The position numbers and the translations under genes were made by a program. A model generated the notes under the pieces. The model was given only the letters and a program-made list of their open reading frames with translations, did no database searches and was not told where the DNA came from. Of a stretch of DNA of 19,742 bases, positions 1 to 9,800 are shown piece by piece (positions within the stretch are counted from its first letter, which is position 1; every line of letters begins with the position of its first letter). Origin of the DNA: Entamoeba histolytica HM-1:IMSS (taxonomy: Eukaryota; Evosea; Mastigamoebida; Endamoebidae); NCBI RefSeq assembly GCF_000208925.1, contig NW_001915139.1, forward strand, positions 1 to 19,742, given 5' to 3'.

Positions 1-164
1 TTCATATCATTTTCATTTATATTTTATCACTTATTATATGTTATAATAATAACATAACACATATGATTGATTATATAATAAAAATTATAATGAAATTATA
101 CATATAAATAATAAACATAAAAAATAATCCAATATTTTTTTTCAATAAAACAATATTAATTATT

Positions 165-350
165 TTGAATCATTAAATTAGACACTTTTATTGAATATTT
201 CTAATTTTTACATTAAAAATACACCATTTTCATTCTTTTCTTCTTTTATCATCTCTTTGTGATTTATTATTTTTATATTCTTCTTCTACTTTCTTTTTAT
301 TCTTTTTATATATTTATATTCTTTTTATATTATTTGTTTTTCGTTGTTGT
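165..350 (+). repeat. Partial second copy of the repeat unit (direct repeat with 1005-1264)
   Basis: The start of this stretch (CATTAAATT then TTTTATTGA, from about 171) resembles 1018-1050. The following pyrimidine block (CTTTTCTTCTTTTATCATCT from about 236) recurs at about 1095, and TTTTTCGTTG occurs in both. The two copies lie about 850 bases apart in the same orientation, so the repeat looks partly tandem. The second copy carries extra pyrimidine-rich sequence, so the match is interrupted. Confidence 0.55.
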
Positions 351-1264
351 TTCTATTTCTTTCTTCTATTATTTATCAATTTTATATTCATTTATTCTTT
401 TTATTTCTTTTTTATTAATTCTTGAGTATTGTATATTTCTTTATTATTTCATTTGTGTATTATCAAAATATATGTTTTATTGATTTTATGTTGAATAAAA
501 TATAGAATAATTCAATATTTTCAATGTCAAACATTCATTATTTATTGTGAAATGTTGCGTATATTTATTATATTAAATTAATGTGATGAATGAATATCAA
601 TATTATTGTTTATTTGATTTTAAAAAATAATAAATGAATATGAAATAATGAAATAAAATAATGAAATAGAATAATCTAATATTGAACAAATCAAATAAAG
701 AATATATTGAATATATCATTATTGTTACTTTATTATTTATTTCAATTATTAAATATTAATAAATTATTATTCATGAATATTTAATTGATTGATATTTTAC
801 ATTTTCATTTTCATTTAATAAATGAAATATAAATAATAAATGAATGAATAGTAATGTAATATATGAAATAATAAAAAGAAAGATAAATAATAAAGAAATA
901 TGATGTATTTAATATATAATATAATTTATTATCAAATATAATAATAATATCAAATGATGAATTATTTTTATTTCAAAATATTTTGCATCAATAAAAATGT
1001 TGCTAAATATTTTGCATCATTAAATTTTGCGCTTTTTTATTGAGCTTTTTTATTTGTTTCAATAAAATTTGCATCCTTTATTTTTTTTCTTTCTTTTCTT
1101 CTTTTATCATCTCTTTTGTTTTATTACACTTTATCTTCTTTATTTTTATATTCTCTCCTTTCTACTTTTATTCTTTCTTCATCATATCAAACTTCTTACT
1201 TTCTTTTTATTCTTTTATATCATTCATTCTCTTCTTTTTCAATTATTTGCTTTTTTTCGTTGCC
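226..1264 (+). repeat. Left arm of a ~1 kb inverted repeat
   Basis: This segment matches the reverse complement of 18676-19742 almost base for base, with scattered substitutions and small indels. Shared landmarks include a run at about 540-640, the stretch at about 680-700, and the end of the arm near 1240-1264, where similarity stops sharply just after CGTTGCC. The outer end at about 226 is set only by the right edge of the window, so the true repeat may extend to the left. Its pyrimidine-rich blocks give long hydrophobic open frames (259-483 and 1040-1543) that look like composition artefacts rather than genes. I do not recognise the repeat family; it shows no transposase or reverse transcriptase coding sequence. 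Confidence 0.9.
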
Positions 1265-2397
1265 ATACAAAATATTTTGCATCTTTTTTTTCATTTTTGT
1301 AAAATATTTAGATGCATTTTTCTTTGCTTATTTTCGTACCCATTTTATTTCATTAATATTATTCTTATATTATTACGTTCTTCTTTATTTTATTATTCTG
1401 TTGTTTTATCTTCTATTATTTATATTATTTATTGTTTATTTTTCATGTTATTATTTATTGTATTTCATTATGTTGTTATTTTCTATCATAATACAGTTAA
1501 TATGTTAAATAAATATGTTAAAATTGTTATTATAATGAAATAAAATAAAAATAATAATACAATTAATAAGATGAATAAATAATAAACCATAATCTAAATC
1601 TGTTTATAACAATTTCTGTACAACACCTTTTAAAATACTAAATGATATGAAATGGTTCTTTATTTGGAATATGTTTTAAATATTATGTGATGTTCTTTGA
1701 ATTTTATTCTTTATACAATCATTCAGTTACATAAATTAATGATAAAAATAACATATAATACAAACTAAATGAGAATGATGATGAAATAATCCATGAAATA
1801 AAGAAAGATAAATACAAAAAGAAATAAAAAGAATAAGAAAGAATGAAATAATAAATATTAATAAGAAAATAAACAAGAAATAAATAATAAGAATTGATAT
1901 GACAATGATAAAATAAGAAAGTGAATATGATAAAGAAAAGAATAAAAAGAATAAATTAAATAACAATTGATTGAATAAAAACTTAAAAAATGAAATAATA
2001 TATCATAGAATAAATACTTCTAGAAAAGAAAGGATAATAAAAGAATAAAGAAGAATAAGAAATACAAATAAACAAAAGAATAATGCAAATAATGAAAGAT
2101 AAATAAAAATGAAAATAATAAAATAAACAAACAACTAAATAATGAATGAAATAATGTTATATTTATAATAACTAATAAAAATATTAAATAAATATTAAAT
2201 ACAATTTTATTTATTGTATAATCGTTATAACCATTTGTTGTTTAATATTATGATACTATCTATATTTATTATTCTATTCTTTATACATTTCTTCTTATTA
2301 TTATGTTTATTTTTTATTATTTTATATTTTTATCATAAATATTTTAAATAATTTATTCAATTATATTTATTTCTATTCTTTATCTTCTACTGTTGTT
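1265..2397. other. AT-rich low-complexity intergenic DNA
   Basis: No gene is visible. The stretch is pyrimidine-rich on the plus strand to about 1510 and purine-rich from about 1740 to 2150. These blocks create hydrophobic open frames (for example 1736-1966 on the minus strand) made almost only of F, L, I, S and Y, as expected from strand-biased AT-rich DNA. The first 60 bases inside the repeat boundary still contain TATTTTGCATC-like words that also occur in the arm, so a decayed extension of the repeat is possible. Confidence 0.6.
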
Positions 2398-3090
2398 ATT
2401 CTCTTTTCTTGATTCTTAAATACAGATTTATCTTCTATGAGTTGTTTATTTTCTTTATTACTTTCTTCAACTTCATTTTCAAATTATATCCCTTTTCATT
2501 GTAACATGTTTCGATTATGTGAATTCCATACACTCGGATCATGAACTCGAGGTAATAATTTATTTGGATAGTTGTTCATGATATTTCTCTGTGGTATATC
2601 ATGAAGCTTTCTTAATGTTTCCTTAAGTAATAAATACAAAAAACAACTTCAAACTACTTTTAATTTCTTCATTCATTTGATCACCACATTAATCATTTGA
2701 ATGTCCCTTTTATTTCATATTACTTTTCTATTTAGATTCTACTCTTAGAAATGTTCATCTCATCAGATGCTTTTCATTATTATCCTTTCACATTCCTTTG
2801 TTTAATTTCCTAATTACATGTTTTTATTTTCTTTTTATATTTCTTTATTCATCTCCTCTATCTGTTTGATAGTGTCTCTTAACTTTCTCTTGCTTATTTC
2901 TTTCTATTTTATATTCCCTGTTTTGTACTTCTTCATTTCTACTTTCACTTCTTTTAATTACTAGCTTCTTCTTTCTTAATTAAGTCTTTCATCTCTTACT
3001 TTATACTTAATGTATTCATATATGTATTTTGATTTCTTGTTTGAAGTTCTGTTCTTTTTTTCTTTAAATATCTTCTTTCCTTTCTTATCA
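2398..3090 (-). pseudogene. Decayed coding relic, family not recognised
   Basis: On the minus strand, fragments in different frames read like real protein, interrupted by stops. Near 2500-2625 a frame includes LHDIPQRNIMNNYPNKLLPR followed by HDPSVWNSHNRNML and a stop. Near 2398-2490 another frame includes FENEVEESNKENKQLIEDKS, which is acidic and coiled-coil-like. Near 2780-3070 a lysine- and glutamate-rich stretch with several stops includes KSKYIYEYIKYKVRDERL and KLRDTIKQIEEMNKEI. The base composition is less extreme than in the surrounding DNA. The order of the pieces suggests a basic, coiled-coil-containing protein. I cannot name a family, and chance open frames in purine-rich DNA could explain part of it. 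Confidence 0.4.
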
Positions 3091-3921
3091 AATTTTATTT
3101 ATAACAAAATTGTGTTTCTTGGGATTATTTCAGTCTTTTAATATTTTAAATTTGGTAAACAACAATATGAAATGCCTACTACCAAAAATCTTTGAAAATT
3201 AGTTTGGTATATTCTAAAATTATCATAAACCATTGAACAAAATACTTATTCTTTTGTTTCTATTTCATCTTTCTTACTCTTTTATTAATTATTCTTATAT
3301 TCTATTATTAATTTGTGTTTATCAAGAAGAATAAAAAAGACCAAAATAAAATAATCAATTCAATCATTTTCAATTAAATTCTTTGATTGAACATAATAAA
3401 AATGTATAGTATTACTTTTATTTATTTTAGTACTTCATACTAACATATTAATATTCGAATATATTTATAATTATACTTTAATTGTGTTTTGATTTCTTTT
3501 AATAAATACAAACTACCATTAAAAATTATCAATAATCATTATACAAGAATTGTCATTTCTTACAATTTCTTATTTGAATTAACTCAATGAATAATTAAAA
3601 ATTACTTAATTAAGTGTTAATAGATTTTTTCATATATTCTTCCTAGTTTAGCCGAGATTAATCACATCCCTGAGTTATTTGTTTTTTAAAAAGAGTAATC
3701 TTTTTGTTTAACTTATCATTTATGTTTTTCTTGCAAATTGAGAAAATCACTTCTTTGCTTTATTTTTTCTTATTAATGTCTTCTCATCCTTCTTCTGCTT
3801 AATTCTTCTTTTTAACCTTTTGTTTATTTTCTATCTTAATTTTAAACATTTTCTTTTTCCTTTTTTCTTAATTTTATGAATGAGAGAAGAGAGTATTTCA
3901 TTCCCACTATATTATTATGTT
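3091..3921. other. AT-rich intergenic DNA with a faint LINE-end-like word
   Basis: No intact gene is visible. At about 3652-3670 a short stretch (GAGATTAATCACATCCCT) matches the C-terminal coding end of the LINE remnant at about 6289-6306 at 16 of 18 bases, in the same orientation. Upstream on the minus strand (about 3680-3900) the sequence is lysine-codon-rich with many stops. This may be a third, heavily decayed retrotransposon end, but the support is only one short word. Confidence 0.3.
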
Positions 3922-4085
3922 TAATTTTCTTTTAGTCTTACCCACACTTTAGTAGTTCCTTATATTACACCATGTAATATTCTACCATAATATCATGCTC
4001 CACCCTTTGCAGTTTTACCTAATACATTTCTAATTCAAATACACCGTCATAACCAGATAATTACCATTAAAATTGAAGTTTGAAT
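3922..4085 (-). pseudogene. Short decayed coding relic
   Basis: The minus strand reads, across stops and one probable frame change, pieces such as GYDGVFELEMY, then NVLGKTAKGGA, YYGRILHGVI and TTKVWVRLKEN. The glycine-rich order loosely recalls the nucleotide-binding loop of a protein kinase, but no catalytic motif is present and the match is too weak to assign a family. The local base composition is less AT-rich than the flanks, which supports former coding sequence. Confidence 0.3.
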
Positions 4086-4628
4086 TATATTAATGTTTGT
4101 GTGTAGTGTTTCAGACATGCCACCTTCGATATTTCAATTTTTTACAAGACAAATAAATAACATCAGAATTTCAAAAAAATTATAAACCTATTACAAACTA
4201 TAATACTCTTTTCTTATACATCTTTATCATTCTGATATATAAAAATAAATAATTATCTACTTAAATTATAAGAGAATGTTCTGTTCACTAAAATAAAATA
4301 AATTATATTAAATATAAAATGTCATAACACAATATAATATAAAAATTAATCAACAAAAGTAAATTCTTCCTCCTTCAGGTTTTTATTTTTTGATTTATAT
4401 TAAAGTTAGAAAGTAAATAAGTATAAAAGAAATAAAATTATGTCAAAGAGTTATGTTTTTCACTATTTATAAAATTGTCAGAGTTGAATTTATTCTACAA
4501 AAGAAAAAAAAATAATTTTAAAAATAATTTTTGAAGTTTTTAGTATAAATTAAATTAATTAATTCATAGTTTAAAAAGAATATAAATAATAAAATAAACT
4601 TCTTATTTAATTATGAAAGAGGAATTGA
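4086..4628. other. AT-rich intergenic DNA, no gene seen
   Basis: No coding pattern, RNA gene or repeat could be supported here. It is the upstream region of the gene at 4758-5897. An ATG at 4612 opens a frame of only 12 codons, out of frame with that gene. Confidence 0.6.
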
Positions 4629-4757
4629 AAAGTTCAAAGAAAAAATCATAATTTGGGGTATAACTATTTAAAATCTAAAAATACCAATGATGCTTATTTT
4701 ATTTTTAGTTACAGTTATTTATTTAACCTAGATGATAACTATCTTTTCATTAAAGAT

Positions 4758-5897
4758 ATGGCAAAAAGACTAGATAAAGTTCCAAGACTCCCAAAGGAAA
4801 CTTTAACTGCTCAAACTAAAATGAAGTCAACAAATACAAGAAGAATGTATATATTAGCTGGGTGTTACTACTTAGTAACAAAAGGATGGTCATTTCTTTT
4901 TTCAAAAGAACAAAGAATAGCAGAAAAGTTACACCACTTCTTCCCTATTCAAAAGATATGGAACGAAAATGGAGTAATAATATTTGATAAAGACTTTGAA
5001 TATGAAGTAGTTCAAGAAGAGAAAGAAGCCAAATTAAAATTTGATACTGAAGGAATTCCAATAAAGAAAGAGGTAACTGAGACAAGTGAAAAACCAGATA
5101 ATAGGAGATTAGTTTACAATGAACTTGTTGTTATGAACATCATTAATGATTATTATATGAAGTACAATGAACTTGGGAGTGATAATAGTTTGGCTCACAC
5201 AAAATTATCAAAAAATACAATTAGTAGTCAACAATATACAAAACTTCCATTAGTAAAGAAAGATGGGAAATGTATTGGTATTTATAAGAAAATAGAAGTA
5301 TTAAATACAACAGGAACTTTAGTATATGACTTTCTTTGCCAATATCTAACAAATGAAAGGGGTTCTCAAAAAAAGTGTGAAGGTGTTTTTATTGGGGACA
5401 AAGATTGTTTAAATAAAACAACATATGGAAACATTCTTTTGGGATTCTCAAAAGAAGCATTTTTGGATCAAGCTATTGATGAAAGTAAATTCGATTGTTT
5501 TAATGACAAAGTTAGTTGTCCATCATTAGTATCTTGTTTATCAGTTGCTCCATGTCAACGATTAAATGAAGGTGTTAAAATTCAACCACCACAATCTCCT
5601 ACTAACATTAGTAACTCAATGGAAGATAACCTATTATATAACAGTAGAGGTTCTCCTTTTGTTGAGTATCAAAGTACAGTGTTTGATTATAGTGATGAAG
5701 TATTTCCAATTAATAATGGTGAAATACTTCACCAAATTGAAGACTCAGGTAATAAAGGAGTTATTGCACAGAATAACGAGTCTGAGTCATATGTTGATAT
5801 GAATAGATATAAGAATAATAAAGAATATCTACAAATCGATCATTTGTCAGATATGGGACTTAAAGAATATGGGTTTATTCAAGGTATATATTACTAA
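4758..5897 (+). CDS. Protein of unknown function, 379 residues
   Basis: I do not recognise this protein. The first ATG in the frame (4758) gives a start of MAKRLDKVPRLP and a 379-residue product. The frame is open upstream to 4629 but has no ATG there, so a longer version would need a non-ATG start or an unseen upstream exon. The first 90 or so residues look folded, with several aromatic residues (RRMYILAGCYYLVTKGWSFL). A charged linker follows, rich in glutamate and lysine. A second ordered-looking block contains KDGKCIGIYKKIEVLNTTGT and YGNILLGFSKEAF. The last 120 residues are rich in serine, asparagine and proline and look disordered. There is no signal peptide and no clear membrane segment. 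The balanced amino acid use over 379 codons supports a true gene. Decayed coding sequence follows it, so it could be a shortened family member. Confidence 0.65.
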   Translation: MAKRLDKVPRLPKETLTAQTKMKSTNTRRMYILAGCYYLVTKGWSFLFSKEQRIAEKLHHFFPIQKIWNENGVIIFDKDFEYEVVQEEKEAKLKFDTEGIPIKKEVTETSEKPDNRRLVYNELVVMNIINDYYMKYNELGSDNSLAHTKLSKNTISSQQYTKLPLVKKDGKCIGIYKKIEVLNTTGTLVYDFLCQYLTNERGSQKKCEGVFIGDKDCLNKTTYGNILLGFSKEAFLDQAIDESKFDCFNDKVSCPSLVSCLSVAPCQRLNEGVKIQPPQSPTNISNSMEDNLLYNSRGSPFVEYQSTVFDYSDEVFPINNGEILHQIEDSGNKGVIAQNNESESYVDMNRYKNNKEYLQIDHLSDMGLKEYGFIQGIYY

Positions 5898-6032
5898 TTT
5901 TGAATAAATTCATGGGTTTTAAGTAATTTTTTGTTCATTTTATGAAGAGTTTCAATATTTTAATTTTGTGTGAAAAAGTCAATTAATAGAATATCTACAT
6001 TAGATTTACTTCAAATTGAGAAGTGAGTATTT

Positions 6033-6212
6033 GAACTTCATCAATAAAGAATGATAGTGATGTAGAGTTTAATGCAAACAAATGAGAGTTAGAATGTTCA
6101 TCAACGGATATATCACAAGAAATGATATGAAACGAAAGACAAGAAATAAAGTTATGGGATAAATTACAAAAAAAGGAAAAAACAAGAAATAGAAAGAAGA
6201 AAAAAAAGAAAT
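6033..6212 (+). pseudogene. Decayed coding tail, possibly once part of the upstream gene
   Basis: In a different frame from the gene that ends at 5897, this stretch reads SSIKNDSDVEFNANK, a stop, ELECSSTDISQEMI, another stop, then NERQEIKLWDKLQKKEK and a lysine-rich end. The composition resembles coding rather than spacer DNA. It may be a former C-terminal extension of the 4758-5897 gene or the end of another relic. The link to that gene is inference from position only. Confidence 0.35.
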
Positions 6213-6246
6213 AAAAGAATGAATAAAATAAAAAATAAGCAATTAA

Positions 6247-6840
6247 TTAAGTATTAATAGAACTAGCTTTTATTGTTCCTGCCTCACAGGAGACTAATCC
6301 CATCCCTTCGTCTTCTTCTTCAAACAGCTCTACAGAGTATGTTTGATTGAAGCAATATTCCATGACATCCATCATGTTTTTTATGACAAGGTTTTTTACT
6401 TCTTTCTCGATGTCAATCTCAATTCTTAATTCTTTAATTAATTTAACACTTGAGTTATTTATTAATCCATTTATTGAAATTACTACTGGAATTATTTTGT
6501 CATCTTTTATTTTTTCTATTTTCATTAGAATATTCTCTAATTCATTATACTTATTTCTTTTCTTCATTTATTCTCCATTAATATTGTGATCAGCCACAAT
6601 ATTCATATCAAATAATAGACTAGTTTTGTTCTTTTTATCTACTACGTATATGTCTGGTATTTTGTGGTATTGTCCATCACTTTTAGGCATTATTTGTTTG
6701 TTCAATATCATTGTAATGTCTTTATATTTGAACATTGTTTCATATGGGGGTTTTTATATTGATTATTTCCTGTATATTTTCTTATCAATCCCTCCCATAT
6801 GGTTGTTTAATTGTATAAGTAATTTGAGAAAAAAATTTAA
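6247..6840 (-). mobile_element. Truncated LINE (non-LTR retrotransposon) ORF2 C-terminal remnant
   Basis: The minus strand encodes the region that follows the reverse transcriptase in many LINE ORF2 proteins. In order it reads IWEGLIRKYTGNNQYKN, a frame change at a run of five C, then IPDIYVVDKKNKTSLLFDMN and IVADHNI. A TAA stop follows, then an intact 106-codon frame (6247-6567) with KYNELENILMKIEKIKDDK and IIPVVISINGL. This matches the familiar LINE order: PDI-V-DKK, then a D-x-N/A-I/V core with D-x-NI, then KY-L, then IPVVI-x-G. The reverse transcriptase catalytic domain and everything 5' to it are missing, so the copy is dead and 5'-truncated. It lies on the same strand as LTN1 and ends about 30 bases past the LTN1 stop. 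Which Entamoeba LINE family it belongs to is not clear. Confidence 0.8.
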
Positions 6841-6867
6841 TAAAAAGTCAGTTAAATTCATTTTCTT

Positions 6868-9800
6868 TTAATTCTTATTTTCTCCATAGAAATTTCTTGT
6901 ACATAAAGGACAGTCATGTCTTCCAGTTGATCTAAACCAACCAAAAATGCATTGTTTATGGAATTTTTTTCTACAACACTTACAAGCGACATTAGGGATA
7001 GTTGTAGTTCTAAGATAGAACAATGAATAACAAATAGGACAAGCATCAGAATTATCGAACTGACGGTCTAGTTGTTGTTTCCATAACAAACAAGCGTCTA
7101 TAATACCTAAGTCTCTTGTCATTAAATTCATAGTAAGCATTCTTTTATATAAATGACTTTTTGCTTCAGAAACACTAACTTTATTAGAAGCAACATTAAC
7201 AGTAATCATATCAAGAGGATATGTAGAAGGGAAAATTAGTTGAGACTCAAAAACAAGTTCATCATTTTTATAAACAACAGTAACTGCTTTACCATCTAAT
7301 TGAAGCCTAAGAATAAAGTCATCAGTTTCTTTCCAACTTAATATTTTTTGAACTTCTTCTTGTAAAATAAATGGACAAATATTTCTTTCAAAGAATTTCT
7401 TTACCATTTTAGGAGCACTTTTTCTTAATGAAAGACACCATTGTCTAACAACATTAGGGAATGACTGAACAATAACAAACATACAATATGAAGCTAAGAT
7501 ATTTAAAATTTGATTTTCATTTTGTTTAGTAAGAAGTTGATTTTCATCTTCATCTTCACCATTAATAAAAGAATGAAGTAAAGATAGTACTGACGAAAGA
7601 GTAAGAGGGACATGTTGATCAGGTAAAAGTGTATATAAATTATTAATAAATAATTCAAAATGATGTGCTTGTAAATAGGCAACAATCCATGAACGATATT
7701 CAGTAGAAGAGTCTTTAATTTTTCTTAACATTCCAAGAATGAATATAATTAAAGTAGTTTTATTTAATGTATTAAATTGACTAAATGACTCAATTGCTTT
7801 ATCTAAATATTCTTCTAATGAAGGAGGTAATGGATGATATTTTTGTTGTTCGTTATCATCAAAATCAATAAAAGTTTCATCTGATTTAAAGTTCATTGAA
7901 GCACCAATAAGATAACCAGTACAAATTTTAACAATAATAGAGTCTTTTCCTTTAAGAATTTTAAATAATTCAGGAATATATTTTCTCATAGAGTCTGACA
8001 TAAAATCAATTTCTGCTAATAAATCAGTTTGAAGTAATAACTCTGAAATTAATTGAGTATTTGACTTATTAATAATTGAATTGACAATAAAATCTATTAA
8101 AGATATTTTAAAACTTAATTGAATTCCTTCTGACTCTGAAGTTAATAATTTAGGTGGTAGTGAATGGGTAATTAATATTTGTGATACTTGTAAAGCTCCA
8201 CGTTTCATTAAGTTAGAACTTACTGAAGAGGTTAATATTTTTAATAAAAATTGATATATTAAACTTAATGATTCTTCATTTTCTAATGACTCAAAACATA
8301 ATGAGCAAGATGAAGAAAAAACATAATGAAGAATATGTAAAAATGGAAGTTCTAATTCAGAAGTAATTTCTAATGAAAAGATATATTTAAATACCATTTT
8401 TAAATGAGTTGGAAAGAATATTAATGGATATAAAATTGATAATTCTTTTAATCCTTGAGGATCTGATTGAGTATTAACCATAAAGAATTTTTTAATAATA
8501 ATATTTACTTTCTTCTCTAACCAATCAATGTGTAATGGTGAAAGATATGTTGATAAAAAGAATCTAATGGAATAAGATGTTGAAGAATCAAATAAATGAG
8601 CTAAATATTCAATACTTTCTTTTGATAAATTAATCCAAGAAGAAAGTTGATTAATAATATGGAAAATTAAATATTGTTCAATTTCATTTTTTTTGAATAA
8701 ATATTGAAGAAGTATTAATTGTTGTAAATGTGGAATTTCAACAGAAATTCTATTTGTTAATTTTTGATAAGAATCAAATAACCAATATTCAATATATTCA
8801 TTATCTTCTTTTATTTCTTCATTATTTAAATGATATAATTTAACTAATAAAGAAAGTGTGTTATTATAATGTGGATATTCAGATGAATTAATGAATGGCA
8901 TTGGGATTAATAACGGTGATTTAATATTTTGTGCATATGAAGGAATTAATGAAATAAATGATGATAATGGAAGAAGTAATTTAATATCATTAATTAATAA
9001 ATTACGCAATGGAGGAATTTCAGAAGTTAATGAAATACAAAATGAAGTACAATTAGGAGATAATAAAAGTGATTTAAGCATTTCATGAATTGGTTCAATT
9101 CCAATATAAGAAATTAAAGAAGGAAGTAATTTTAATAAAACATTTCTTATAGGTTGGTGAATTGGAAGAAAAATGTCAGGAGAAGTAATTGATTTAATAA
9201 TATGTAATAATAATTCTTTACTATTTATTGTTGATTTAATTAAATAATTAATTAAATCAACATTTAAGAGAACTTGAAGATGATTAATTGAATTAGTAAA
9301 TAATAATTCTGTTAATTGTTGTGGAGTTAATAAACGAGGAGAAATAGAAATAATTGATTGAACAATATCTTTAGAAGATTTAAATGAATGAAGTAATAAT
9401 TGAATAAGAGGATTAATTTGAAGAACAATTGTCTGAATAAATTGTTGTTCTTTTAATTTATTAATAAATAAACGAAGATAATTTAAATGATTTAATGCAT
9501 AATGTTTTGGGAATAAATTGAAGAACATTTGATTTAACAAATAACCAATAGAAGTAGATGGTTCAAAAGAAATACTTTGAATAAGAAGATCTTCCATTTT
9601 AATAACATAAGACAAAAATTCATCATTAATTTCAACAGTATCATTAATAATATCAAATTCATTAATATTTTCTTCTATTGATAACATAAAAATATGTTGG
9701 AATTGTCTTACAATCATTTGATGAACTTCTTCAGTTGCTGGATATTTTTGAAGAATAAAAATAATTAAATCAATTTCATTATCATTAAAGAAATGGTCAT

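Noticed and set aside
259..1543. Hydrophobic open frames in the left arm (74-167 residues) as membrane proteins
   Set aside because: They consist almost wholly of F, L, I, Y and S from pyrimidine-rich DNA, overlap each other in several frames, and indels between the two arms break them.
6347..6871. Plus-strand frames of about 80 codons
   Set aside because: They are antisense to the LINE remnant, which gives a recognised protein pattern on the minus strand.
8891..9088. 65-codon plus-strand frame with a soluble-looking peptide
   Set aside because: It lies antisense within the LTN1 coding sequence, whose frame explains the composition.
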